DNA of 64,000 bases from the NCBI GenBank assembly GCA_934436505.1, contig CAKSAP010000001.1, positions 744,001 through 808,000 on the forward strand. Direction: 5' to 3'. The notes below the pieces were generated by a model, which saw only the letters and a program-made list of their open reading frames with translations, did not search any database and was not told where the DNA came from. Numbering within the stretch: position 1 is the first letter of the stretch; each line of letters opens with the position of its first letter. Source of the DNA: an uncultured Eubacteriales bacterium (GTDB lineage: Bacteria > Bacillota > Clostridia > Oscillospirales > Acutalibacteraceae). Positions 47,840-55,939 of this stretch are shown piece after piece. The position numbers and the translations under genes were made by a program.

Positions 47840-48157
47840 AACACGGTAGAAGGCTGAGTGTTAATAAGGCAGTTTTGCTTCAAAACAACATCTTTTTGCG
47901 CAATAATTCGTTAAACCCCGCAGATATGCGTTAGCATTATCTGCGGGGTTTGCCTTTTCTTGCATCAAAAATATATTATTTTGAAGTGCGTTGCAGTTTC
48001 GTAGTTATAAAAATTCTTTTATGCTGAAGCCAAGAAATGATGCAAGGCTGTCGCCTTGCGAGGCTTTTTGGCAAAAGCATAATGGATTTTTATGCGAGAA
48101 ACCAATACTTCCTTATGAACACTCAGCCACAAAGACTACCGTGTTACTTTTTGTTTT
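47840..48157 (+). terminator. trxB terminator split by an inserted element
   Basis: AACACGGTAG (47840-47849) pairs perfectly with CTACCGTGTT (48136-48145), followed by ACTTTTTGTTTT. Between the arms lie AA, the 277-bp element (47852-48128) and ACAAAGA. Removing the element leaves a normal 10-bp terminator with a loop of about nine bases, so the element appears to have landed in the loop. Confidence 0.7.
47852..48128. mobile_element. 277-bp MITE-like element, copy B (inverted)
   Basis: This is an inverted copy of 40355-40631 with exactly the same length. Its ends are GGCTGAGTGTTAATAAGG (one mismatch to the perfect end) and CCTTATGAACACTCAGCC. The interior agrees with the complement of copy A apart from scattered changes, for example in the AACCCCGCAGATA hairpin, where the stem is kept. 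It contains no gene. The two copies flank a 7.2-kb block (rpsT to trxB). Confidence 0.8.
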
Positions 48158-48162
48158 AAGGA

Positions 48163-48759
48163 TTATTTATTTGTCTTTTTTGTTGCTTCGATAATTCTGA
48201 CAACTATCGGGCAAAGAACAACGTTTGTCAAAAGCTCAAACAGGAAGTTGAAGCCGACAAAGCCGACAAGCATATACTTTGTAACGCTTACGAATCCCTC
48301 AGCAACGCCCCATTCTCTGATTGCGTCAAAGAAGAAAACACGGCAGCCTAAAAGGAAAACGCCTGTGTTCGTAACGGGTGCTACGATTGCCGCAAGGATT
48401 GTTGCAAGGGTAATATTTTTGCTCTTTAATGCGTTAAATACAAGACCTGCAAACAGTCCGCAAAGTGTACCTTTAAGAAGTACAGTTACGATTGTACCCG
48501 GTACGCTGATAGTAAGGAAAAGGGAAGCGTCGCCCGAGAGCAAAACAACTACGCCGAAAACAAAACCCAACCAAGCGCTGACGATCGGACCGCACAAAGC
48601 AGCACCTAAAACAACGGGAATCAAAATCAATGAAATTGAGAATGTTCCGAACTTGATTGATGAGCCGATAAACTGCAATACGATTACAATAGCGGTTAAA
48701 ATGCCGCCGATTGCGAGCTTGAGCGACTGCTCTTTACTCATCTTTTTACTTTTTGCCAT
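48163..48759 (-). CDS. ECF transporter S component (putative pantothenate)
   Basis: This 198-aa protein has six hydrophobic segments with the S-component pattern KLAIGGILTAIVIVLQFIGSS, then FGTFSISLILIPVVLGAALCGP and a conserved Gly-rich middle (SAWLGFVFGVVVLLSG). It lies downstream of the pantothenate kinase coaX on the same strand (183-bp gap). That neighbourhood makes pantothenate the best guess for the substrate; folate or another vitamin is possible. It has no T or A gene beside it and should use a shared ECF module. Confidence 0.75.
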   Translation of the reverse strand: MAKSKKMSKEQSLKLAIGGILTAIVIVLQFIGSSIKFGTFSISLILIPVVLGAALCGPIVSAWLGFVFGVVVLLSGDASLFLTISVPGTIVTVLLKGTLCGLFAGLVFNALKSKNITLATILAAIVAPVTNTGVFLLGCRVFFFDAIREWGVAEGFVSVTKYMLVGFVGFNFLFELLTNVVLCPIVVRIIEATKKTNK

Positions 48760-48942
48760 AATAAAACTCCTTTCGCTGTTGCCCCTTTATGGCTCGGAAA
48801 AATTCCACGGGTGCAACGCACTTAAAATATTTATGGGCTGTGCTTTAAGGAAAACCACAACCGTAAAACAAACACTCGGCATTGTGATATTACGCAAAAC
48901 GCTGTAACTCACGCCTTATGTATTGCTTTTGATGAATTGAAA
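48760..48942 (-). other. 183-bp leader between coaX and the ECF S gene
   Basis: The gap is long for an operon spacer and contains several short self-complementary segments (GTGC-GTT-GCAC, GGAA-TTTT-TTCC in minus-strand sense) before the ribosome site CGAAAGGAG. I could not fit it to a riboswitch class I know. It may hold a separate promoter or a cis-acting RNA. Confidence 0.35.
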
Positions 48943-49707
48943 TTACTTGCTGTTCTTATCGTAAATAGCCTTTAATCCCTTTAAGATAAGGTCATTGTCA
49001 TATACTATGTCGTGCTTGCACTCTTTGACGATAAATGACGAAAGTCCGCCTGTCGCAACGATTACCGCAGGTACACCTACCTCGTCAACAAACCTGTCAA
49101 TCATACCGTCAATCATTGAAGCAGTACCTAAAATTACGCCCGATTGCATACATTCGACCGTGTTTTTAGCGCAAGCCTTACTCGGTGCGTTGAGTGCGAT
49201 TGTCGGAAGCTGCGAGCTCGTTTCGGTAAGCGCATTGAGAGAAATTGCAATTCCGGGAGCGATAAGACCGCCGCAGAAAGCCTTTTTCTCATTGACAACA
49301 TAGAGCTTTGACGCTGTGCCGAGGTCAACCACAAAGGCGGGGAGGGGATAATTCTCCGCAACTCCTACCGCACCTGCCGCAAGGTCAGCACCGAGCTGTG
49401 CAGGGTTGTCGATTTGAATATCGAGTCCCGTTTTAACACCGGGAGCAATCACAATGCACTTCTCACAAATCGGAGAAATAGCCTGCTTGAGCGTTTGCGT
49501 AAGCTCGGGAACAACAGAGCTTATTATAGCGCCGTCAATGAGCGAGGTATCAACCTTATGCAAAGCGAATATGTTTGAAAAGTAAACTGCATATTGGTCG
49601 GGCGTGAGGCTGCGTTGAGTGGCAAGCCTTGAGACAAAAACCATATCGTCATTGTTGAACACGCCGAAGGTTATATTTGTATTTCCAATGTCAACTGTTA
49701 TAATCAT
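48943..49707 (-). CDS. coaX: type III pantothenate kinase
   Basis: CoaX phosphorylates pantothenate in the first step of coenzyme A synthesis. The ASKHA-fold protein (254 aa) begins MIITVDIGNTNITFGVF with the phosphate-1 motif, and has NPAQLGADLAAGAVG and VVDLGTASKLYVV (phosphate-2; DFGTA in most homologues), GGLIAPGIAISLNAL and GGLSSFIV. The start at 49707 is chosen from this N-terminus. The ribosome site GGTGAT is weak. It is followed by the ECF S component on the same strand. Confidence 0.94.
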   Translation of the reverse strand: MIITVDIGNTNITFGVFNNDDMVFVSRLATQRSLTPDQYAVYFSNIFALHKVDTSLIDGAIISSVVPELTQTLKQAISPICEKCIVIAPGVKTGLDIQIDNPAQLGADLAAGAVGVAENYPLPAFVVDLGTASKLYVVNEKKAFCGGLIAPGIAISLNALTETSSQLPTIALNAPSKACAKNTVECMQSGVILGTASMIDGMIDRFVDEVGVPAVIVATGGLSSFIVKECKHDIVYDNDLILKGLKAIYDKNSK

Positions 49708-49732
49708 AAAATCACCACGGATAGTATAATAC

Positions 49733-49768
49733 AAAAGCGGCCTTGAAATCAAGACCGCTTTTTATTTT
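49733..49768 (-). terminator. terminator of the surface protein gene
   Basis: AAAAGCGG(C)CTTGA and TCAAGACCGCTTTTT form a stem of about 13 pairs with a short AT loop. On the minus strand it follows the surface protein stop by about ten bases. Confidence 0.75.
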
Positions 49769-49778
49769 TTTTTGAGAA

Positions 49779-50585
49779 TTATTTATCGTCGTTCTTTTTC
49801 TTTGTAAGAACAAGTGCAGCACCTGCGATAGCTGCTATGCCTGCAACAGAAGCGATTGTATAGTCGCCTGTCTTAGCTTTGCCACCCTCAAAGTCAGTCT
49901 TGTTTGAGCCTGAGCCCGAAGAACCTGAGCCTGAACCGTTGCTGTTGTCGCCGCCGTTACCGCCGTTTCCGCCGCCTATTCCGAGCTTGTCAAGAATCTT
50001 TGTAACAAGGTCCTTGATGCCATCGCCTGAAATATCGGGGATTTCAATTTTACCGTTACCGTTAAAGAGGTCTGAAAGCTTGTTGTAGGTTTCCTCGTCG
50101 ATAATGCCTTTTTCCTTAGCAGCGTCGAGAATTTTCTGAACTTCCTCAGCGGGCAAGTCCTTAATAAGCTCATACATCTTTGTAATCTTTTCGGTAGCCG
50201 AAAGGGAGCTGTCTTCCATAATAGCCTTCATCTGATCAAGAATAGCCTGAGCCTTATCCTGCTCTGCAGCCTCGGTCTTGTCGATGATTGTGTTTATTGC
50301 GGTGTGAAGAGGCTTGTCGATAATGCCCTTGCTGAGAAGAGTGTCGGCAGAAGTGCGAAGGTCGCCCTTTGTCTCTGCGCCGTTTTCCTCAAGAATTGTG
50401 ATGATTGCCTTAGCGGCAGCCTCACGGTCAGCGTCTGACGGGTTAGCGCCAAGATCTCTGACAACCTCTCTTATTGCGGTTGTAGCTTTGCTTGTATAAG
50501 TAAGATCCGGTACTGCCGCAAAAGAAGCGACACACATTGAAAATACTAAACAAATCGAAAGTAAAACAGTAGCAAACTTTTTCAT
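49779..50585 (-). CDS. secreted helical surface protein with C-terminal wall-anchor-like end
   Basis: This 268-aa protein has a signal peptide (MKKFATVLLSICLVFSMCVASFA), two or three helical modules rich in Ala/Glu/Lys (about 30-170), a flexible Gly/Asn/Ser linker (about 205-235) and a C-terminal GGKAKTGDYTIASVAGIAAI...LVLTKKKNDDK tail. The KTGD followed by a hydrophobic helix and KKK looks like a sortase sorting signal, but the usual LPxTG or NPxTG is degenerate (AKTGD), so anchoring is uncertain. The function is unknown. Confidence 0.75.
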   Translation of the reverse strand: MKKFATVLLSICLVFSMCVASFAAVPDLTYTSKATTAIREVVRDLGANPSDADREAAAKAIITILEENGAETKGDLRTSADTLLSKGIIDKPLHTAINTIIDKTEAAEQDKAQAILDQMKAIMEDSSLSATEKITKMYELIKDLPAEEVQKILDAAKEKGIIDEETYNKLSDLFNGNGKIEIPDISGDGIKDLVTKILDKLGIGGGNGGNGGDNSNGSGSGSSGSGSNKTDFEGGKAKTGDYTIASVAGIAAIAGAALVLTKKKNDDK

Positions 50586-50649
50586 AAATAATTACCTCTG
50601 TAATCCTCAAAATTTTTCGATGGGTATAATCCACCGTTCTGTCCTCTAT

Positions 50650-50678
50650 ATAATACAATATTTAATCGCCCGTGTCAA
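50650..50678 (-). promoter_or_regulatory. promoter of the surface protein gene
   Basis: On the minus strand TTGACA (50678-50673), 17 bases, TATTAT (50655-50650). It is a strong sigma-A-type promoter about 65 bases before the start codon. Confidence 0.75.
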
Positions 50679-50749
50679 CCGAAAACGCATAAATTTTGTA
50701 AAAAAATACACCCGAGAAGCGTTAAAATTTTTCTCGGATGTATTCACTC

Positions 50750-53314
50750 TTATTTCATTGACTTTGCTTTGTCCTGCAAGTTGAGAATTGCTGTCTGCAC
50801 CTTGTCCGAAAGCTCCTCGACGGTAATTCCCTGTGAGCTTATCGGCTCGCCGAAAAGCACGTTTACTCTGTACGGCTTCATCTTCTTCCAATTATAGAAG
50901 CTCATTATCTTCTTGCCCTTGGGGAAAATTTCAAACGCACCGTCGATATAAACGGGGATAATCGGCACTCCGGTATCGCTTGCAAGCACGCAAGCACCGC
51001 TTTTCATTGTTCTGAAAATTCCGTCCTCGCTTCTTGTGCCCTCGGGATGAATAACAACGCACCAATCCTCCTTGAGCCTTTGGCAGATATTGTTCATGAT
51101 GTTCATATTCATACCGTTTCTGTCAACGGGCACCATACCTGTTGACTTTATCATTCTCGTAGAGAACCAATCGTCTCTGAAAAGCTCTTTTTTAGCCATA
51201 ACGCAGGTTTTCTTGTATCTTTCCTTGCTCATAGCCGAAGCGATGTACAGAAAATCGATTTTTGAAACGTGGTTTGCGCAGACAACGAAGCCCTTGTCGT
51301 TGTCCATAACCTCTTCGCCGTAAAAATGAATGTGATAAAGCGATTTTGCCAAATTCTTAAAGAACTTGAAACGTTTGTAATCCTTATCGTCCTTATCCTG
51401 CGGATAGAGGCTTGCGTCAATCTCCTTGACAACCGCCTTGTCCTCTTTTCCGTCGATTAAATCAACTATGTCGCCGACGGTCATTGTGTCATTATAATAA
51501 GGCTCGATATTCTTGCCGAACTTGTCCTCAATCTGCACCGCAAGGTTGATAGCAGAAAGCGAGTCGATAGCAAGGTCTCTGAAAATTACCGTGCTTTCGG
51601 TTACGTCGCCTTCGTCTGCGTTTGCAACCTCACAAACGATTTTCACAACGCCCGTCAGGGTCGATTTATCGGTTTTATCGGACTTTACAGCCTCGTTTTC
51701 AACGCCGCTTCGCTCGTCAATAGCCGCCTGCTTTAACAAAAACCTCTTCGGCTTCTGAATTGACGTTCTCGGGATTTTATCAACAAAGTGGAAGTGCGCT
51801 ATCTTCATATATATCGGAAGCTTAAGCGCAATTTCACGAAATCTGTCCTTGATTGCGGACTCGGTTTTTTCGTCGAAGTTGTCGGGCACTACGAATGCGT
51901 GTACCTCGTCATAATCGGCATTTTCAGCAGGAACACCGCAGACTACAAGCTCCTTTGCGTGCTCAATTCCGATATACTTTTCTTCAATATCCTCGGGAGT
52001 AGCCTTTTTACCGCTTGCAAGGACAATATTTTCCTTGCTTCTGCCCGTGATTGAATAAAATCCGTTTTCATCTATCGAGGCAAGGTCGCCCGTCTTAAAC
52101 CAGCCGTCGTCCGTGAACGCTTCTTTTGTGAGCTGTTCGTCTCTGAAATATCCCTTCATAAAGTAAGGAGATTTGATAAGAAGCTCGCCGTCATCGCTGA
52201 TTTTAGTCTGAATATCGGGATACGGAACACCGCAGGAATGTGTTGTAAGATTTTCGGGACGGTTGCCGATTGTGGGGATATTAGTCTCTGAAGCACCGTA
52301 GGTAATTATAAGGTTAAAGCCCGTGCCGTAGAAAAATTCCGCAACCTCCTGCTTTGTCGGTGCGCCTGCGGTACACAAAAATTCAAGCGAGCCGCCGAAG
52401 CCCTCGTGAATACTCTTAAAGAGCTTTTTGCCGAGCATATTTCCGTCTTTTTTACGCTTTTTAAGGCAAATCGGGAAAAATGTCTTGAACATTATTCTTG
52501 TAAGAGCCTTTGAATTTATCTTTTTCATTATCTGAGTCATAAACAGCTCATAAGCTTTCGGAACTCCGAGGAAAACCGTAGGATGATAATCGGAGAACGC
52601 ACCCAAAATAGCGTCTGCACTCATACCGTCGATATAGTATGCATCCGCACCCGAAAGAGCAGGACCTAACATAAGGCAGATAACGCCGTAAATGTGGCTG
52701 TTCGGAACGATTGAAAGGTATCTGTCGTCCTTGTCGAGCCCTTGAACGTTGAGCGTCATCTTAGTCGTGTTTATAAGCGAGTCGTGATAGTGCATAATCG
52801 CAGCGGATTTTCTTGTTGTACCCGAGGAATAGATTATCGTCGCAACCGAGCTGTCAGTATCGGTTGATTTTGGCATATCCGAGGAAAGCTTTTTAACGGA
52901 GCCGTCAAAAAACACACCGTTATAAATGTCGAAAACGGGGAGGGGATAATCGGGCAGCCTGTTGAGCTTTTCATAGCAGCTCTCGGATGCCGCAACGGCT
53001 CTTGTGTCCGCCTTGTCGATAAACTCCTTGATTTCCTCGCCCGAAAGCGAAGCGTCGATAAGTACCGAGGTGCAGCGAAGCTTTGCAATCGCCAAAAAGG
53101 TAATTACCCATTCGGGCATACTCTCGGAGGCAATGGCAATTCTGTCGCCCTCCTTAACGCCTGCCGAAGCGAGAACTTCAGCGTATTTATCGGCTTTTTC
53201 AAGGGCTTCTCCATAGGTATAGGCTTCAAGCCTGCCGTCGGAAAATTTCTTCGCAAGCGCACGCTTATCAAGGTGCGGGGAATTGATTTTCCGTACTTCT
53301 TCATAGATGTTCAT
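50750..53314 (-). CDS. AMP-ligase - acyl carrier - acyltransferase fusion
   Basis: Three enzymes are in one 854-aa chain. Residues about 1-530 are an adenylate-forming acyl/CoA-ligase with IYSSGTTRKSA (P-loop, about 160-170), TYGASETN and TGDLASIDENGFYSITGRSKE (in part). Residues about 550-630 are an acyl carrier protein whose phosphopantetheine Ser lies in DSLSAINLAVQIEDKFG (about 583). Residues about 660-854 are a PlsC-type acyltransferase with NHVSKIDF (HxxxxD, about 684) and HPEGTRSEDG (about 756). It probably activates a fatty acid, loads it on its own carrier domain and transfers it to a lysolipid. The order differs from E. coli Aas. The HAD phosphatase gene precedes it by 30 bases. Confidence 0.92.
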   Translation of the reverse strand: MNIYEEVRKINSPHLDKRALAKKFSDGRLEAYTYGEALEKADKYAEVLASAGVKEGDRIAIASESMPEWVITFLAIAKLRCTSVLIDASLSGEEIKEFIDKADTRAVAASESCYEKLNRLPDYPLPVFDIYNGVFFDGSVKKLSSDMPKSTDTDSSVATIIYSSGTTRKSAAIMHYHDSLINTTKMTLNVQGLDKDDRYLSIVPNSHIYGVICLMLGPALSGADAYYIDGMSADAILGAFSDYHPTVFLGVPKAYELFMTQIMKKINSKALTRIMFKTFFPICLKKRKKDGNMLGKKLFKSIHEGFGGSLEFLCTAGAPTKQEVAEFFYGTGFNLIITYGASETNIPTIGNRPENLTTHSCGVPYPDIQTKISDDGELLIKSPYFMKGYFRDEQLTKEAFTDDGWFKTGDLASIDENGFYSITGRSKENIVLASGKKATPEDIEEKYIGIEHAKELVVCGVPAENADYDEVHAFVVPDNFDEKTESAIKDRFREIALKLPIYMKIAHFHFVDKIPRTSIQKPKRFLLKQAAIDERSGVENEAVKSDKTDKSTLTGVVKIVCEVANADEGDVTESTVIFRDLAIDSLSAINLAVQIEDKFGKNIEPYYNDTMTVGDIVDLIDGKEDKAVVKEIDASLYPQDKDDKDYKRFKFFKNLAKSLYHIHFYGEEVMDNDKGFVVCANHVSKIDFLYIASAMSKERYKKTCVMAKKELFRDDWFSTRMIKSTGMVPVDRNGMNMNIMNNICQRLKEDWCVVIHPEGTRSEDGIFRTMKSGACVLASDTGVPIIPVYIDGAFEIFPKGKKIMSFYNWKKMKPYRVNVLFGEPISSQGITVEELSDKVQTAILNLQDKAKSMK

Positions 53315-53344
53315 AATCAATTCGAACCTTTCCGTATAGTATAT

Positions 53345-53938
53345 TTATCGATAAATTTCGTTAAAGTCAAATTCTTTTCTTTCGCCGTTGGGCATAATAT
53401 GAAAGCAACGCTTACCGAGTGAAAAAATCGGCTTATCGTTCTTTAAGCTGTCGGAATACACGCACATAACTTCGACCTTGTCCTTGCCGAATAACTCGTA
53501 AAATCTGCGTACTTTTTCTTCATTTCGGCAGTTTTTATAGAGCAGCTCGCCCGTTTTTCTGTCGTGCCTCGTGCACAAAAGATACTCAAAGCCGAGCCTT
53601 TTTTGGATTTCCTCAAGCAGAAAATCGGGGCTTGCACTGATGACAATCGCAGCTCTTTCCCTGTTTTCGGGCAAAAACCACGGAAAAATTTTCTTTTCGT
53701 ATTTATCCCAAAAGGCTTTTACAGCCTTGTCGAGCTTTATAAACCTGATAAAGCAGAAAATATGCTTTTTGAACTTATCAAGCTTTATAATGCGAAGCGC
53801 AAAAAGCAACGCCAATACAATATAAAACGGAAGCAGAAAAATCAGATACGGATACCTTAAAAAGCAGAATATTGCAAATTTAGAGCCGCTGTCAAAGGGT
53901 ACAACCGTTTTGTCAAAATCGTATATATCCGCCTGCAT
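53345..53938 (-). CDS. HAD-IB family phosphatase, membrane-associated
   Basis: This 197-aa phosphatase has the nucleophile motif IYDFDKTVVPFDS (DxD variant DFDKT), VISASPDFLLEEI (motif II Ser) and CVYSDSLKNDKPIF (motif IV Asp residues). A hydrophobic segment (about 28-48) after motif I suggests membrane contact. It lies upstream of the ligase-carrier-acyltransferase gene (30-base gap) on the same strand, so it probably dephosphorylates a lipid or lipid precursor in that pathway. Confidence 0.87.
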   Translation of the reverse strand: MQADIYDFDKTVVPFDSGSKFAIFCFLRYPYLIFLLPFYIVLALLFALRIIKLDKFKKHIFCFIRFIKLDKAVKAFWDKYEKKIFPWFLPENRERAAIVISASPDFLLEEIQKRLGFEYLLCTRHDRKTGELLYKNCRNEEKVRRFYELFGKDKVEVMCVYSDSLKNDKPIFSLGKRCFHIMPNGERKEFDFNEIYR

Positions 53939-54029
53939 AGCTGCCTCCCGTTACGTCATTTTTTCTATTTTAACAGAATAGAAATTAAATATCAACATTT
54001 ATATTAAAAATGTACAGTTATCGGAATAT

Positions 54030-54043
54030 TGTGTATATACACA
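54030..54043. promoter_or_regulatory. palindrome TGTGTATATACACA upstream of gdhA
   Basis: A perfect 14-bp palindrome 80 bases upstream of the gdhA -35 box and about 90 bases upstream of the HAD gene. It may be an operator serving either gene. The flanks are AT-rich. Confidence 0.4.
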
Positions 54044-54122
54044 AAAATATATCAACACACAACCCTCAATAGTGCATTTTGCAAGAAATCGTTTTCAATT
54101 ATGCAAAAATCAACGTATTTTG

Positions 54123-54151
54123 TTGACAGATAAGGGCTGTTTTGCTATAAT
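54123..54151 (+). promoter_or_regulatory. consensus sigma-A promoter of gdhA
   Basis: Perfect TTGACA (54123-54128), 17 bases, perfect TATAAT (54146-54151): a full consensus promoter. The transcript would begin near 54158, with AGGAGG at 54178-54183, eight bases before the start codon. Confidence 0.92.
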
Positions 54152-54191
54152 TCTGACTGTAAATTTATTTAACTTGCAGGAGGCTCACCCT

Positions 54192-55523
54192 ATGACTTAC
54201 TCACAAAAAGTATTGGAAGACTTAAAAATCAAAAATCCCGACCAACCCGAGTTCATTCAGGCTGCAACAGAAGTCCTTGACGCACTCGCACCGGTTGTTG
54301 ACACAGATCCTGTATATGAAAAAGCAGGTCTTTTGGAAAGATTGGTTGAGCCCGAGAGACAGATTATGTTCCGTATCCCTTGGGTTGACGATAAAGGCGC
54401 AGTTCATGTAAACAGAGGCTACCGTGTTCAGTTTAACTCGGCAATCGGTCCGTATAAGGGCGGATTGAGACTTCATCCGAGCGTAAACTTGAGCATTATC
54501 AAATTCCTCGGCTTTGAGCAGATTTTCAAAAACAGCCTTACCGGACTTCCGATAGGCGGCGCAAAGGGCGGCTCTGACTTTGACCCCAAGGGCAAGAGTG
54601 ATATGGAAATTATGCGTTTCTGTCAGGCATTTATGAACGAGCTTTTCAAATATGTCGGTGCAGATGAGGACGTACCCGCAGGCGACATCGGTACAGGCGC
54701 AAGAGAGGTCGGCTATCTCTACGGTCAGTACAAAAAGCTTACAAACCGTTCAGAGGGCGTTCTTACAGGTAAGGGCTTGAGCTTCGGCGGCTCGCTTGCA
54801 AGAACAGAGGCAACGGGCTACGGTCTTGTTTATATTACCGAGGAGCTTTTGAAGGATCACGGCAAGGATATGAAGGACGCAAGAGTTGCGGTTTCAGGCT
54901 CCGGTAACGTTGCTATTTATGCAATCGAAAAGGCACAACAGCTCGGTGCGAAGGTTGTTTCCTGCTCTGACTCTAACGGCTATATCATTGACGAAAACGG
55001 CATTGACCTTGACCTTGTTAAGAAGATCAAAGAGGTTGACAGAAAGAGAATTAAGGAGTATGTCAACACTCATCCCGAAGCAGTTTACGGCGAAGGCTCA
55101 GTTTGGGACAACGTAACCTGCGACGTAGCTCTTCCGTGCGCTACACAGAACGAAATCAATAAGGTTCAGGCTAAACGTCTTGTAGACAACGGCTGCTATG
55201 CTGTATGCGAGGGTGCGAATATGCCCACAGACAACGAAGCTATCAATGTTTTGCTTGAGAGCAAGGTGCTCTTTATCCCCGGTAAAGCATCTAACGCAGG
55301 CGGTGTTGCAACATCGGCTCTTGAAATGGGTCAGAACTCAATTCGTTCGTCATGGACTTTCGAAGAGGTTGACGCAAAGCTCAAAGGCATTATGGTAAAC
55401 ATTTATTATCATATGAAAGAGGCTTGCGACAAGTACAATGTTCCCGATAACTTTGTTGTCGGCGCAAACATTGCAGGCTTTATGAAGGTTGCCGACGCTA
55501 TGATGGCACAGGGCATCGTTTAA
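54192..55523 (+). CDS. gdhA: NADP-type glutamate dehydrogenase
   Basis: GdhA interconverts 2-oxoglutarate plus ammonium and glutamate. The 443-aa protein is of the hexameric 50-kDa class: VNRGYRVQFNSAIGPYKGGLRLHPSV (in part) with the substrate-binding Lys, PIGGAKGGSDFDPKGKS with the catalytic Lys, and the coenzyme motif AVSGSGNVAIYAIEKAQQLGA. The start at 54192 is chosen because AGGAGG lies eight bases before it. The strong consensus promoter suggests that this is a major ammonium-assimilating enzyme. NADP preference is inferred from the family. Confidence 0.96.
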   Translation: MTYSQKVLEDLKIKNPDQPEFIQAATEVLDALAPVVDTDPVYEKAGLLERLVEPERQIMFRIPWVDDKGAVHVNRGYRVQFNSAIGPYKGGLRLHPSVNLSIIKFLGFEQIFKNSLTGLPIGGAKGGSDFDPKGKSDMEIMRFCQAFMNELFKYVGADEDVPAGDIGTGAREVGYLYGQYKKLTNRSEGVLTGKGLSFGGSLARTEATGYGLVYITEELLKDHGKDMKDARVAVSGSGNVAIYAIEKAQQLGAKVVSCSDSNGYIIDENGIDLDLVKKIKEVDRKRIKEYVNTHPEAVYGEGSVWDNVTCDVALPCATQNEINKVQAKRLVDNGCYAVCEGANMPTDNEAINVLLESKVLFIPGKASNAGGVATSALEMGQNSIRSSWTFEEVDAKLKGIMVNIYYHMKEACDKYNVPDNFVVGANIAGFMKVADAMMAQGIV

Positions 55524-55541
55524 TAGATAAGATAAATAACA

Positions 55542-55577
55542 AAATCCCGTACTCTTAAAACTGAGTACGGGATTTTT
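55542..55577. terminator. bidirectional terminator after gdhA
   Basis: AAATCCCGTACTC pairs with GAGTACGGGATTT (13 bp, eight-base loop), followed by TTTTATT. It separates gdhA from the convergent glycan operon and can end both. Confidence 0.92.
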
Positions 55578-55594
55578 TATTGTTAATGAAATTT

Positions 55595-55939
55595 TTATAA
55601 AGCGTAAATGACAATGCCTAAGATTATAAGCACAAGACCTATCATTTTTTGCTTTGATATTTTTTCTTTAAGGAAAAGCCAGCTGAAAAACGCTACGAAA
55701 ATATAGCCTGCCGACTCGAAAATCGGACCGTATGAAAGCGGAATTACCTTGTATGCGAAAATCGAACAGAAGGTAGCGCCGAAGAAAATCATATAAGCAA
55801 AGATAACCTTAGGATTAAGATATTCCTTGATTTTGCTTTCATACTGTATCATTGCGCTCTTTTTGAGCATAATTTGTGAGAGCGAGGAAATCAATACTCC
55901 GAAAATGAAAATCAGAGAGAAAAGAAGCTTATTTTTCAT
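55595..55939 (-). CDS. EamA/SMR-like small membrane protein (flippase half B)
   Basis: This 114-aa protein has four transmembrane helices with GPIFESAGYIFVAFFSWLFLKEK, the C-terminal EamA/SMR-type pattern (KEK loop). It overlaps its partner (55929-56291) by 11 bases. Such pairs resemble ArnE/ArnF, which flip undecaprenyl-phosphate-aminoarabinose, and small multidrug resistance heterodimers. With the Und-P-sugar genes upstream, the flippase role is favoured by inference. Confidence 0.78.
   Translation of the reverse strand: MKNKLLFSLIFIFGVLISSLSQIMLKKSAMIQYESKIKEYLNPKVIFAYMIFFGATFCSIFAYKVIPLSYGPIFESAGYIFVAFFSWLFLKEKISKQKMIGLVLIILGIVIYAL

Noticed and set aside
48760..48942. Match to a known folate or preQ1 riboswitch before the ECF S gene
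   Set aside because: I could not find the conserved core of either class; kept only as an unexplained leader.
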